The notes under the pieces are model-generated. The model searched no databases, had not been told where the DNA came from, and saw only the letters and a program-made list of their open reading frames with translations. From positions 1 to 64,000 of the forward strand of contig ML978300.1 in NCBI GenBank assembly GCA_010015745.1: a stretch of DNA of 64,000 nt, written 5' to 3'. Made by a program: the position numbers and the translations under genes. Position 1 is the first letter of the stretch, and every line of letters starts with the position of its first letter. This stretch comes from Setomelanomma holmii (Eukaryota > Ascomycota > Dothideomycetes > Pleosporales > Phaeosphaeriaceae). Below are positions 1 to 11,579 of this stretch, in pieces.

Positions 1-225
1 GCTGCTAATGACCGCCAGCGACGCAAGCGTCAAATACAACGACAGTATATAGCACGTGGAGGAGTGTTGCAGGCTCAGGAAGGTCAGAGGCTAGCTATAG
101 AGGCTCAAGTAGGTATCCAGCAAGGTGACCACGAAGTGACCACACCAGTACGTACAAGGGCACCACCAACGTGCAGCAAATATCACGTACAAGGTCATAA
201 CAGAACTCAACGTAGAGCTATCTAA
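1..225 (+). pseudogene. C-terminal end of a Fot1/pogo-type DDE transposase (truncated by window edge)
   Basis: Frame 1 is open from the first base to a TAA at 223-225. It starts with a basic stretch (NDRQRRKRQIQRQYIARGG), followed by VLQAQEGQRLA and then a Cys/His knuckle-like tail (CSKYHVQGHNRTQ). This is the pattern of the extreme C-terminus of fungal Fot1/pogo transposases: basic segment, GGxLxxxEG motif, and a degenerate zinc knuckle CxxCxxxGH. The second knuckle Cys appears as Tyr here, a sign of decay. The catalytic core would lie left of the window, so I cannot tell whether the rest is intact. The family assignment comes from recalled motif similarity, not an alignment. Confidence 0.6.
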
Positions 226-1664
226 TCTATCGTACATCAAAACCTCATTAAATTTGATTATGTGGGTGAAGAGCTATCGTACGCTGAGCTGCGCGCGATT
301 TGGTGGGGTGCGCAGGATACTGATGTGCGCAGCTTACCGATAAAACACGTTATTTTGTGGGGAGAGGATGAGTCAGCGACCCCTTCCTTCCCTCAGAACC
401 GAACACAACCTGAGCCTTCTACCACACCGTACTATGGGAAAGCATGATTGACCCAGCGCCGAATGATCCAGACAAACCCACTATATCTATCCTGTCGATG
501 TCACACTAGTACAGGAAGTCATAACCAGAATTGCAGCTCGTCTGCGTTGAACGACCAAGAATATTTGGAGAACAACTCGCCACTGATAAGCATCCAGATA
601 TCGCAGATGTCGACACACATCTCCTGCTCAATCCTGCAAAAGCAATTGTAGTCATGCGCTCAGCCTAATCCAGGCCAATGATAAGATACAGGCTGCGAGA
701 CTACTATTGCTGATAACCCAGCCCTCCTCTTCGTACCCGAAATCAAGCCTTGCATCTTTACACGCTTACCATGCTAACACGAGAGATATATAACGACTTA
801 CTGAGAATATACCAGATGAAAAAGGAGACGCAGTGGCGAAGTCCCTTTGCTTCTGTGTCCATAGGCCCGTCTCCTGGAGTGACCGTTAATGAACACATTT
901 ATGCACGGCACCTATTAACACTTCTATGGCTATGGCCCGGCTGCACATCTCCAACGCGAGATGGAGGTGAATGACTGACTACGTGCAGTCCGATCTGAAG
1001 GAAGTCATCTCCAGCATCAAGCGGTGGAGATGAACTGTCGCGAATCGACTCTGCGTGGAATTGAGCACGAGGTATAGGTCAGGACACTTCAACTGCAGCA
1101 GAAGGCGGACAAGTAGCAAGCTTATCTGTGTGATCGAGACTGGGTGTTGCAAAGACGCCTGGCAGAAGTCAATGCTCGCGAACACGTTTTACGCTATGCC
1201 GAGGGGCAGCTTGAAGCTCAACAGCGCACTGACGTGAAAACGGTGCAAAAGCAGCCAGCGCAAGTAGAACCGGACACACGAGTGGCGGAGCTAGAATCTC
1301 AGCTGGCGGAATTACCGCTGAAGCTCGAAGCATCGGAACAGTGTGCGGCCAATGCAGAGCGGCGGCGCAAGGTCGAGGGAAAGCGACGGGATAGGATGTC
1401 AGGAGCATATGAATCTGACGAAGAGTTGTAGATAGAACGATAGAAAGAGACACTCATGTGTCAGAAGAAGAGTTAAATCGTGCATGTAAACCTTTCTTCG
1501 GTACGAATTCGAAGAAGAGCTGGCCTGTAGCCAGCAAGAAGCGAATCAGAAGAGGCATATCTCAAACCTTGACCCGAAGACCTTTCTGTAAGAAGAGGAT
1601 TGTCGATACTATTTTCCCCCTACCTCCAGCCTTGATCTTGTTTGAAAAAGATACTAACGGGTCT
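226..1664. other. degenerate region, probable transposon debris
   Basis: No gene can be supported here. Short open frames exist on both strands. One at 1144-1431 (+) encodes a Glu/Gln/Arg-rich coiled-coil-like peptide without a convincing start. The frames are broken by stops and resemble no family I know. The position directly behind a transposase C-terminus suggests the 3' end of the element plus decayed flanking repeat. I could not identify a terminal inverted repeat. Confidence 0.4.
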
Positions 1665-3405
1665 TTACTCCGAATTTCGGAACCCTGGATGCGTTTGCCA
1701 TGTCTCTGAACGGATTGGAATCGAATACGGCTTAGACAAGCGATCTGGATGCTGCTTGCGATAATGCTGAAGGCGCGCATCCTGACGCTGAAAGATGCGA
1801 TCGCACGAAAGTTCCTCGCAGGCGAACGTGGTTGTTTCCGAACCTCGATGCTTGAGTCTGAGATGTCTTGCGAAGTTGCTTTTACGATATAAGCCAGTGT
1901 ACTTCGCGGTACATCCTTCCGTAACGCAGCAAAGAGCACCACGCCCCGGAGTCGAAGCTTCGAATGTGTCGGAAGATGAGCCGGATTCTGGAGGTAGGCT
2001 GTTACGTCGATGGCGATGCTTTTCGGTACCCTTGTCGTCAATCAAGTCTTCCAAGTCATCCTGCTGCATGGCCGCCAGCAAGTCAATGACACATGCTTGC
2101 GCTTTCGATGATACCCGTGACTTTGCCACGAGCTTGGTCCAGAACCGTCCAAGGCGTGATCGCTGAATTGGTGGAGAGTCTACAGGTCCTTGGCTCGAAT
2201 GGAACTGGTCTCCAGGCGCTAGATCGACGTCTGCCATAGCTAAAGGCGTCATTGTTTTGCAGCTCGACGCATATTCTGTCGCAGGAATCCACGAATGTAA
2301 TGACTGTGTTGGATTGCTGTCATCTCTGAAATGTTGCATGCTTTCAATGGGACTGCCATTGGCAGTATCTGAAACGGTCTCGAGGTAATTTGTGAAGTTA
2401 TTTAGCGATGCATCCAATGACAGTATCATTGATTCGCCATTTGGCGCTTCGGAGAAATCGGTGCCGAAAGAAGAGGCTGCGAGCATATCTTTGAAGTCGG
2501 GGTACTGGGTCGTCGGGCCTTTGATGGATGTTTGTCTTGGTACAAGGTCAGGTTTAGATATTCCCCTAACACCGTTTGAGGAATTGACATACTCTCCGAG
2601 ATGCTCAGTCATAAGAGTTTGTGAAGACACCTCGGGTGAGGAAGAAAATACGTTGTGGTATGTGGGAAGCCATGCCTCCAATGGGCCGACAGATGAAGCA
2701 TTCAAATAATGTTTTACAGTCTCGGTTTCATAGCTGCTGTGGAGAGTGGTGTTGCAAAGCTGGTAATCCATTTTCAAGTGCGTCTCTACGGTGTGATACA
2801 GAGCATTCCATTGTTCTTTAGCTTTTTCGCCCTTGCGCTGTTGACGTACAAGGTTGCATAATTGGCCGTTTTGGCCGTGAAACTTTTCGAATTCATCTCG
2901 GTCGACGATGTCCTCATTGCAAGTTGGGCAAAGCTTCAGGAAGCTCAGTTGAGCCGGATACCCCTTGCTCGGCCGTATCAAATGCCGGCGGACTTGTGAC
3001 ATAGACTGCGCGATGATGTTGTTGCATGATCGCTTCCGGCCGTGACTTCTCTCAGCAACGAACACCGGACATTCCAAAGTTCTTTTCCGTGTCTCTGCCT
3101 TGGGCATGGCGGGAGGTTGCGACGTGACCATAGAGGGAAATTCATCGCCTTGCTTCTCTGAGGATTTGTCTTGCCCACTGAAGGTCTGCATAGCACTTGT
3201 TAGCTTTGAAGTACTTCCAAAGTCCAAGGAAGGTATTGCGTACTAGATCCTGCGAAACCAATTCCAAGTCAAGGACTGAAGGGTCAAGAAAGGCTTCCCA
3301 CTCAAATTGGACATCGTCGCATTTGAACGACGCCTCATTGAGATCCAAGAAGGGATCGAGTCTATCAAGCGCGGACATGGGACTAGCTTGAGAGTGATCC
3401 ATCAT
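1665..3405 (-). CDS. C2H2 zinc-finger protein (two exons, about 560 aa)
   Basis: Exon 1 runs 3405-3244 (54 codons, starts MMDHSQASP) and exon 2 runs 3185-1665. The 58-bp intron 3243-3186 has GTACGC at the donor, GCTAAC as branch site and TATGCAG as acceptor, and it joins the two frames in phase 0. Near the C-terminus (about residues 470-545) are two C2H2 fingers: CCVTEGC...HLRLKH and CEELSC...HYRKQH, each with four residues between the cysteines. A separate CPTC motif followed by His and Cys lies near residue 140. The middle is Ser/Thr-rich and probably disordered. This looks like a fungal nuclear DNA-binding protein. I do not recognise a named orthologue and its targets are unknown. Confidence 0.8.
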
Positions 3406-3758
3406 TCCAAAGGCAGCTAGGAAGGACTAGACAAGGACCTGAAGGATCTTACGGGCACCTCGACAGACGGGGTAAGCCAGCATGATTTATGTGCTGTGCG
3501 GCATCAGGCTGAGGTTTGTGACTGGCTGAACAGCTTCCGCGCTAGCCTGATGCGTATGTGCATGGCAGCGGATCTGCCAGGCTGCGCCTCTCCACACTTG
3601 CGCAACTGCTCAGATGCCTGAAAGCCTGATGGACTGCCCGTGACAACCAAAATGGTGTGACTGTGAGTGCTGTAAATTGCATCAATAAATGCTTGAAATG
3701 GGTATCGAGTATGGGAAAGGTCGAAAGAACGCTTAAAATCGCCGTGAAAAACTTCGAA
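3406..3758. other. intergenic, between two minus-strand genes
   Basis: This stretch holds the promoter of the C2H2 gene and the 3' region of the arp10 gene. It contains AATAAATG near 3683. No open frame, repeat or RNA gene is evident. Confidence 0.5.
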
Positions 3759-5465
3759 TCATGCCCAGACGCCCAGTGTCCAGCTTGCCCGTTCGCCGGC
3801 GCCCTTAGCTAGTCCTGGCCCCATACTCTGCCTTTGCTGCACTACAGATGTCTCTTTCTCCCTACTCGCGCCTTGCAGTCCATGTTGTAAGTAGCGCTCT
3901 CGCTCAATCTCGACGATACCCTTGATGCGCTGTTGTGCCACGAGACTGGCTCCTGCCCAAGCACCCAGCGTTTCCACGCCTCTGACGATACCACCAATTG
4001 AGCACACTGGTGGTGGTCCATTTCGCAGGCTAAGATGAGTCATCTTCGTGTCTATGTTATCGACTTCTGGCTCTTGGAGGCCTGCAGGTAACGGAGCTGG
4101 TAAACCCTGAGAGTCAGGAGAGCCAGGGAACTTGTCTTCGCCTTCCTGCCTCCTCGTCTCTGCATCGTCTCTTTGATTTCGCATGCGTTCCTCGTGCTGA
4201 GCGCTTGCTCTACCGTAGCTCCTGACGATGTCCCAACCCTTGATATGCGCCAGAACTTCCACTTCCTTCAAGATGCGGGTTTTGAGACCCGGCATGCTAG
4301 ACACGCCTCCCGTTATAACCATGCGTGACATGCACAGACGTCGAACGTCTACCGGGAGGTGCACGACGGTGCGGTAGATGAGCTGGTGGAGGGGCAGATC
4401 TTCGTCGTCAAATTCGCCGAGTGCCATGTCTGAGGCAAACAGGGCAGATTCGGCGGGCTTGGCTAACGAAGCGAACGGTACACGAAGGTCGGTTGGAGGC
4501 GTATGCTTAGGGAATGGTATCGTGATGGTCGGTGGAGGCGACTCTACAGCATCTTCGAACTCTTCCAAGACGGGTGCTTCGCGTGCAGGGAAGTAGAGCG
4601 TGCGTCGATTGGATCTAGGGTTCTGCTTGCACCATCCGACACGCGTAAGAACTTCCTCAGCTTCCTCGAACGAGATCCCGGCTTTTGGTGCGCCTGTCTC
4701 TGCATCGTCGTCTAGCTCAGCATTCAACACCTTTGCCATGTCTTCGCTGAGCATCTTTCCAGCTCGCACACTGCGTCTCTCCTGTACTTCTCGATACTCG
4801 CAAACCGCTGTGACGACTGTTTCCGCCCAGCCAATATCTACCACCAGGGCGGATCGTAGGCCGGCGGCCACGGTAGAGAGGACGGGGTTCGACATGAGAG
4901 TGATGCTAGGGGCCTGGAAGCTGGTAAAGAGAACATCGAGTAGGGTTGACATAAGCGTGTGTGGCATTCGTGGTGGCATGGCAAGTAGTATGCGTCGCGG
5001 TTTTGTGTCCAGTAGAAAGTACTTGTTGTATGTTTCCCTCATTGCTCGCTCGAACTTGTCTTCTACCAGTCCTAGATCCACCTTGCTCAAGTCCATGCGG
5101 TAGAGCTCATAGTCTTGCCCCCAGTCCTGGCCACGCTTCCGCTTGCGTCTCTTCTGGCCATAGTCGGGGTCCCACTGTCGGTAGTCGCCCACTCTCCGCT
5201 GCTCATCTGGCCCAAATGCAAGTGTGCAGCGCGGGGCACTTTCTCCAGGGAAGCCGCTGCGTACAAAACGTGACCCGACCTCTATCACAACATAGTCGTC
5301 CTCGGTGCGGAAACTGCCACCTGGCGAGCCGAAGCCATATGACGTGGAGCGACCCAGCGGTGTTCGCGGCGACTCGGGGGTGGACGCGAGATCTGCGATG
5401 CGAGGTGTGGTGCCGCGGACGGAGCGGTTGAGGGATGCGGAGACCTTGCGCTCGCCAGTCGCCAT
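3759..5465 (-). CDS. arp10: actin-related protein 10 (dynactin pointed-end complex), 568 aa
   Basis: Single-exon gene. The actin fold is recognisable in order: a Ser/Thr-rich N-terminal extension (about 1-55), DDYVVIEVGSRFVRSGFPGE at about 56-75 (first phosphate loop region), RRILLAMPPRMPHTLMSTLL at about 160, ALVVDIGWAETVVTAV at about 210, ITGGVSSMPGLKTRIL at about 390, and a C-terminal IGGIVRGVETLGAWAGASL. The basic insert RRKRKRGQ and the divergent nucleotide site fit the Arp10/Arp11 group (Neurospora ro-7), not actin or Arp1. In that family the protein caps the Arp1 filament of dynactin, needed for dynein transport and nuclear positioning. The start ATG at 5465 lies 280 bp from the divergent NOP58 start. 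Confidence 0.85.
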   Translation of the reverse strand: MATGERKVSASLNRSVRGTTPRIADLASTPESPRTPLGRSTSYGFGSPGGSFRTEDDYVVIEVGSRFVRSGFPGESAPRCTLAFGPDEQRRVGDYRQWDPDYGQKRRKRKRGQDWGQDYELYRMDLSKVDLGLVEDKFERAMRETYNKYFLLDTKPRRILLAMPPRMPHTLMSTLLDVLFTSFQAPSITLMSNPVLSTVAAGLRSALVVDIGWAETVVTAVCEYREVQERRSVRAGKMLSEDMAKVLNAELDDDAETGAPKAGISFEEAEEVLTRVGWCKQNPRSNRRTLYFPAREAPVLEEFEDAVESPPPTITIPFPKHTPPTDLRVPFASLAKPAESALFASDMALGEFDDEDLPLHQLIYRTVVHLPVDVRRLCMSRMVITGGVSSMPGLKTRILKEVEVLAHIKGWDIVRSYGRASAQHEERMRNQRDDAETRRQEGEDKFPGSPDSQGLPAPLPAGLQEPEVDNIDTKMTHLSLRNGPPPVCSIGGIVRGVETLGAWAGASLVAQQRIKGIVEIERERYLQHGLQGASREKETSVVQQRQSMGPGLAKGAGERASWTLGVWA

Positions 5466-5745
5466 TGTGTCTTCGCACCGTGATGTGCTAGCTCACCTCA
5501 TGGTGTGTCTCTGCAATGTGAGCCAATGGTTCAGCGATCCATGGGTGAAGTTCATAATAATTCTGCGCTTGTTCGTTCCGAGGTTAGTGCAATACTCGGG
5601 CTTGGCAACTCGAACTTTTTTCGCGAGGAAGCTTCGACCGCACAATTGCTCCCAAGACCAGCAACACCCACCCAATCGCGCATATATTCTCCCAGGGGCA
5701 GCTGCGACCGAATACCCCACACGGAGAGCAGATACAGCAGGAATC
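5466..5745. promoter_or_regulatory. shared promoter region of arp10 and nop58
   Basis: 280 bp separate the two divergent start codons. Both genes are housekeeping-type and no clear TATA box is seen. Both promoters must lie in this short interval. Confidence 0.6.
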
Positions 5746-7678
5746 ATGGGGCTTTTCATCCTCACCGAGACGAGGTACGCCTGCCTCCCGCGCACAGTTC
5801 CCATGCACGACTCGATAGCTAACGGGATGATGCAGTGCGGGTTATGCTCTGCTGAAGTCCAAGGACAAGAAGCTCTTCGGCAAGAGTGACGAGCCGAAAG
5901 ATGTGTCGGAAGTAGTGGACGCATTGAAGCTCAAGAAGTTCCAGAAATTCGAGAATGCCGTCACTGCGCTCAACGAAGCCGCAGCCCTGACCGACGGCAA
6001 GGTCAGCTCCATGCTGTCGAATCTGCTCCAGGAGCTCAAGGACGAGACCAAGGCATCGCGTGTGTAATTGCGCTAAAAAGAAAGGAGTTGAAGCTAATAT
6101 TTCCCAGTGGCCGTCGCTGATCCCAAGCTCGCCAATGCCATTGCGCAAGTCCCAGGTCTTTCATTGAAGCTCATTTCGGACTCGTCGACCCAGGATGTCT
6201 ACCGCGCCATCCGTGAACATATGACCTCGCTCATCCCCGACCTCATTCCCGCCGAGATGGACTCGACCCGTCTCGGTTTGGCGCATTCGCTCTCCCGTCA
6301 CAAGCTCAAGTTCTCGCCAGATAAGGTGGACACCATGATCATTCAGAGCATTGCAAGTCTGGACGTGCTCGACAAGCAGCTCAACACTTATGCGATGAGA
6401 GTCAAGGAGTGGTACGGCTGGCATTTCCCCGAGCTCGCCAGGATCTTGAACGACAATCTCGCATACTCGAAGGTCGTGCTGAAGATGGGCTTCCGCACAA
6501 ATGCGCGTGAGACCGACCTGTCAGGAATTCTGCCTGAGGAGATTGAGGCGGCAGTCAAGGCCGCAGCCGAGATCAGTATGGGTACTGAGATCACCGATGA
6601 GGATCTGGAGGCCACCAGCGCGCTTGCTGAGCAGGTTGTCGACCTCACTGAGTATGTGCCATGATCCCAAGCTAGCGATTGAGCTTACTAACATGCTTCA
6701 GACATCGTCAGAACTTGGGCAACTACCTCTCCACTCGCATGCAGGCGCTTGCACCTAATCTGACTGCTCTCGTCGGCGAGCTTGTCGGTGCACGTCTCAT
6801 TGCACATGCCGGATCTCTCATGAACCTCGCCAAGTCGCCTGGTTCCACTATCCAGATTCTCGGTGCAGAGAAGGCCCTATTTCGTGCTCTCAAGACCAAG
6901 CACGACACTCCCAAGTATGGTGTAAGTGAAAATCTACTCAAGGACAAACTACGGACAATCGAAGACTGACACGTCGCAGCTCATCTACCACGCCTCCCTC
7001 ATCGGTCAAGCGACCGGCAAGAACAAGGGCAAGATTGCTCGTATGCTCGCCGCAAAGTCCGCCCTTGGTCTCCGCGTCGATGCGCTCAGCACATGGGGTG
7101 TATCCTCCGAAGATACCGCCGCCGAACCCACAGAAGAAGAGAAGTCGCAACTCGGTCGCGATGCACGTCTTGGTATCGAAAGGAGGTTGCGCGCGCTCGA
7201 AGGCAAGCCATTGAAGGCCTTGAAGGACAACGCCAACCAGACTGCGCTGGGACAGAAAAAGTGGGATGTCAAAGAGGCGCGGAAGTACAACCCTGACGCC
7301 GACGGCCTGACCGGCGAGGAGCCAGCAGCGACGAAGGCAAAGAGCGCACAAGTCAACGGCACGACACCTAAGAAGCTCGTACAAGAAGTCGACAGCGACG
7401 ACGAGATGGCCGACGCCGATGCTGGTGCAAACGACTCCGACTCAGACGAGGAAGAAGAGAAGGCCGCAACCAAGGGCGACAACAAGGGCTCAAAGAAGGC
7501 AGAGAAGGAAGCCAAGAAAGCACGCAAAGCAGAACGCGCGGCCAAGCGGGAAGCCAAAGAGGCAAAGAAAGCCGCGAAAGAAGCCAAGAACGCCGCAAAG
7601 GACAGCAAAAAGCGCAAAGCCGACGATGTCGACGGCGACAGCAAGAAGAAGAAGAAGAAGAAGAAGAGCAAGGACTAG
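5746..7678 (+). CDS. nop58: NOP58, core protein of box C/D snoRNPs (five exons, 571 aa)
   Basis: Exons are 5746-5774, 5836-6059, 6108-6651, 6702-6921 and 6980-7678. All introns (61, 48, 50 and 58 bp) are GT-AG and the phases agree. The 29-nt first exon encodes MGLFILTET, the conserved NOP5 N-terminus. Then come a coiled-coil/NOSIC region and the Nop domain with GARLIAHAGSLMNLAK and GAEKALFRALKTKHDTPKYG. The last 130 residues are an acidic then Lys-rich tail of repeated KKA/KKE units ending in a lysine run. In this family the protein holds fibrillarin and NOP56 on box C/D snoRNAs for 2'-O-methylation of rRNA in the nucleolus. All conserved blocks are intact. Confidence 0.95.
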
Positions 7679-8062
7679 AAGTCTTTCGGCACGAAACTTT
7701 TTCTCGTTTGAATTGAGTTGGTGGACGGATGGACGGGTGTGTATGTTTGAGACCATGTTCATGTCATGTCACAATGGGACGGCGTTATATGGGCAACAAG
7801 GCGTAGCATTTTGGGTGCGAGATCTTACATTTGTATTATTCTGAACCGTGTCGAGTCGCGGTTTTGTGACTTGGTATGCATGCTGCGGAGGGATACCCGC
7901 TAGTTCGCAATACATTTTCAAAAGCTTCAACCCAGTGCGCTCTTGATGTGATCTTTCACGTGATTCAATTCGACTGCTGGTATCATGCTCCTCACCTTGT
8001 TGCTCATCATATCTCATTGATCTCGCCCTGTCTCTCGTACTACGGATATGCTTCCGCGACAA
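7679..8062. other. convergent 3' regions of nop58 and rpc9
   Basis: 384 bp between two stop codons on opposite strands. This should hold both terminators and 3' UTRs. No gene is seen. Confidence 0.5.
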
Positions 8063-9225
8063 TCAAGCCTTCCTCTTCCCAACCTTCCTCTTCGCTTTCT
8101 TCGCACCCAGCAACTTATTCGTTATCTTCTCCATCTCCTGGTCCTCGACGCCCTCTGGTATATCGCTTTCTTCCTCGTCAAAGACTGTTTGGCATATACT
8201 CAGTATATCGTGTAGTTCGTCTTCTGTGAATCGTGATCCTGCCTAGTCGTAGAAATCAGCACATTGGTTCCTGTCAACACTAAAAGAAGCGGCGATGATC
8301 GATTTTAGGAAGTGGTAGACTGGAACGATTGGAAGGGGGGAGAAGCAGTTTGTATAGGGGAACGTACCTCCTCCAACACCAACTCCAACATAACTTGCGT
8401 GCCCGACCGGAGGTTATACAATTGCAAGTACTCTGCTTTATTGAGTCTGTACTTCGGAGCTAGTGCGCGGTAAAGCGAGTGTGGGCCTTTGTATAGTGTC
8501 ATGGGTCGGGTTGGATGGGCGGAGTGGAGGTTGCTGACAGTATAGTCTTCGGTTCGGAGGTAGGCTAGGCCCTGTGGAGGGTTAGTTTGGGTTAGACTGA
8601 GGGAGAAATACGTTGATTGAGGGACAGGGAAGGGATGGGTGTGTAGACGCTGGGGAAAGGAAACATGGGTCCGGTATGATTTGGTGGTAAGGAAGAGCTA
8701 AAGTGAGTAGTAATGTGGAAGTGGTGAGTGTGATTAGAAATATCAAGATTGGAAATATCAATAGAAGACGCGCAGGACATCTAGCGAGGGGACGAAATAG
8801 ATGGACTGGTGGAAGAGTATGCTTGAAAGAATGTTCGAAAAGGACGTTAGGCTTTTTGAAGGGGACAGAAGACTGAATGCAGAGCTTGATTGGCCGGACA
8901 ATGGTAGTGCATGTAAGAAACCCGAGGATGCGTGGGAGCTTTGAAGTGAGAATCTGAAACGCACATCTCGTAGCATGTGGCTGAGACCCGAGGGTGGATT
9001 CCGTTTCCGCCCTGTGCCATCGCTGCCGTCGTATTCTGCTTCTTCCTTTTGCAGATGCAATAGGACTTCGTGATTCGAGAGAAGTGCTGATTGTGGACTC
9101 TTGATCTTTGAAAGGTCAGTGGGTGTATGTGAAGGGGCAGATTGATGTAAGTATGAAGCCGGGAAGGATCTATTTTGTGTTGGAGCTGGCGGCGAGAAGC
9201 AGCTCTCTATACAAAGTGTGCGCAT
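8063..9225 (-). CDS. rpc9: RNA polymerase III subunit RPC9 (RPC17/CGRP-RCP family), three exons
   Basis: Exon 1 is 9225-8965, exon 2 is 8571-8368 and exon 3 is 8242-8063 (stop at 8063-8065). Introns are 8964-8572 (393 bp, GTGCGT...CCACAG) and 8367-8243 (125 bp, GTACGT...ACTAG), both phase 0. The spliced protein is 214 aa. KIKSPQSALLSNHEVLLHL matches the family N-terminus and GLAYLRTEDY followed by LNKAEYLQLYNLRSG matches the HRDC-like Rpb4/RPC9 core. The tail is acidic then basic (KKAKRKVGKRKA). In Pol III this subunit pairs with RPC25 in the stalk. About 40 residues before KIKSPQ are unusual for the family, so the true start may lie in another upstream exon. Confidence 0.8.
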
Positions 9226-11579
9226 GCTCGTGTAGGCCTAGTGCGGCTCGATCGACGCGTTCGCCGGGCGAGGATGGCGATCGGGAAGGAAATGTGTATC
9301 GACCTACATGCATGCTGTGTCTTGCGTGGCAGGTACTGCAATTTTGAAAGCGCTCGGAGTGTCTCACGCGCGTTGATGATTGTATTATTGCTGTTATTGC
9401 TTGAGCATTCGACTGCTGGTGAGATTGCCTTCAGAGCAAAAAGATTGGTCAAAAGTGACTTTTCGACGCTAGTGGGCTTGGCGTGCGTAGTTGTGGCTCC
9501 CGCTGAGGAGGGAACGACTGAAGAGGGGGATCACCATTCATCCTAAGCCTACAACTGATCTTCATGGTTTGTAACAGTGTTTGACTACCTTTCATTGGGT
9601 TTTGCATTCTTCCTACCCACAGCTTACGTGCTGTTCTCCTCCGTGGACCTCACCTGAACTGCGTTCACCGATAGTTCTGGGATATGCCAACGACGCAATT
9701 CTCCCTTGCGGCTACGTCTATTGCAATACCACCGTGGACACTTGTCCGTTGAGAAGGAGGAAACTATTCAGGACCATCATTGCCGAAATCGGACAGGACC
9801 ATGGACTCTTTGAGGATATTGCAAACGCAGACTGGTGAGTGAGGTGAAAGACATGTCTGAAGCTTACAGGATTTGACACCTAAACAGCTACCGAAGTACA
9901 CCCACGATGTTGTACCGTACCTTGAGCATCGCACTCCAATGAACGCCCGCCGAACCCGTAGATCTGCCGCTTGCCGAAGTCAGGCCACGCTCTTACTATA
10001 ATTCTGCGGCAGGGCTGTGTCCTGGGCCTTATCAACAACGGTCCGACATGCGCGGACTGTGAGCACTAGGATCGCGATCGGTCCGTCATCTGCGAGAACG
10101 AGGTTGAAGCCCAATCACCGTGCATGGTAGCATTTGCTGTACGAGAAGCTCTTGGCGGATTTCGTGGATAAAATATTCACCGGCACAGCATGGGTAGCAA
10201 CGCCGACAGAGGTCCTGCGCTCTTGGATCGACCAATAGCAAGTTATCAGCTAGTGCAGACAACCGCGGTCCGCTATCAAGTGTGCGCAAAAACCTCGGAC
10301 GCTTCGTATGTGATTAGGGCAACCCATCACGGCCACGCAGCATTACTCACGAGCAACTCTGTCTTTAAGAACGAGCAAGCCAGAAATTGTGCACACCGCA
10401 GATAAGCATGGCAATGCGAAAAAGCCGCATCTGGACCAGACCAAAAGCTGATGATTGAGCTTAATTGCCAGTCCATGCTGCAGCCCGGTACACTAGGCAG
10501 CACAAAACACCTGGTAGACTGGGTCCAGACTCTGATGGCCTTTGCCTGAATAGCACCAGGTGCTTGCGGGAAATGCATTGGGCAGGGCTTGGGTAACGCA
10601 AGCCGAACCGTTTTGGTGACACTAGCATTGCGGGCTTTTATCTTCACGAACAACGTACGATTTGCAAGGATCCAAGGTACGTATTTTGAAGATGCCGGTG
10701 GAAGTCTGTGAACCAAAGAGCGTGCGGAACAGAACCGGAGGACTTTGCCGAGGGACGCGCTGATTGCCAGATGCACAGCGATTATGATTAATGAGACCTG
10801 GGACATCCGCCCAATGAGATGCATGCTGCGAAAGGCTGTTCTTAGAGGAGTGAGGTGCGCGATGTCGGGTTGTTGCAGGAGCGGGTCGTGTTCGGTGCGG
10901 CGCAAAAAAAAAAAGCTCATGCTTCGCAGGTGTGTCGTGCAGACGGAGGACGAGCCCGCCCACAACACAAGCAGCAGATGGGCCTCCCAAATAGCTAGCG
11001 ACGAGCGAGGCAGCTGTGATTCTTTTTGAGTTTGGGTGGTAGACAGGCGCTGACACATGCGGCCAGCAGGCAGCAAGTCAGGCCATGTTTGCTAAAGAGG
11101 TGCGGACGTGTGAGAGTCTGGACCTTCCGTGAGCTCGGGCCTTCGCCCGTTTATTGGAGAACGCCCTTCACGGCCTCATGCACACCACCAGGACCACATC
11201 GCGCGGCGCTGGGTACCGCTGCATCTGCGCTTGACACAACCACCACGCCAATTGCCTGCCGCCGCATCACCGTGATCGCTTCGTTCATTTGTCTGTCTCA
11301 CCAGCTTCACTACACGCGCCCTCGTTCTGTTCTCCGCTGCCGTAGCTGCCGCGCCCCGCCCACCACATAGGCTTGGCCCCTACTCCCCACCCTCTATTCA
11401 CCTCCGATCATTGATCAGCCTGGGTACGAGCGGAGCCACTATTTTTTGCGAGCACGGTGTCAGATCTTTCAGCCACGTTCCGTGCTTCAGACAGTCCCGT
11501 CGCCGTATCACCAGCAGAGCGTGACAGCCCCGGCCGCCAGGTATCTGCCGGAGCCCTCACCAACGCATCTGCCTCTGAG
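9226..11579. other. 2.35-kb gene-free interval
   Basis: I see no supportable gene. A 249-codon frame on the minus strand (11076-10327) starts without ATG, has no recognisable motif and no splice pattern. A short plus-strand frame at 9581-9838 is equally anonymous. A run of ten A lies near 10905. The right end (11.2-11.5 kb) is C/T-rich and is the likely promoter and 5' leader of the next gene. Confidence 0.4.

Noticed and set aside
10327..11076. 249-codon minus-strand frame
   Set aside because: Starts without ATG, no motif, mixed composition, no splice signals; long frames by chance are expected in sequence of this base composition.
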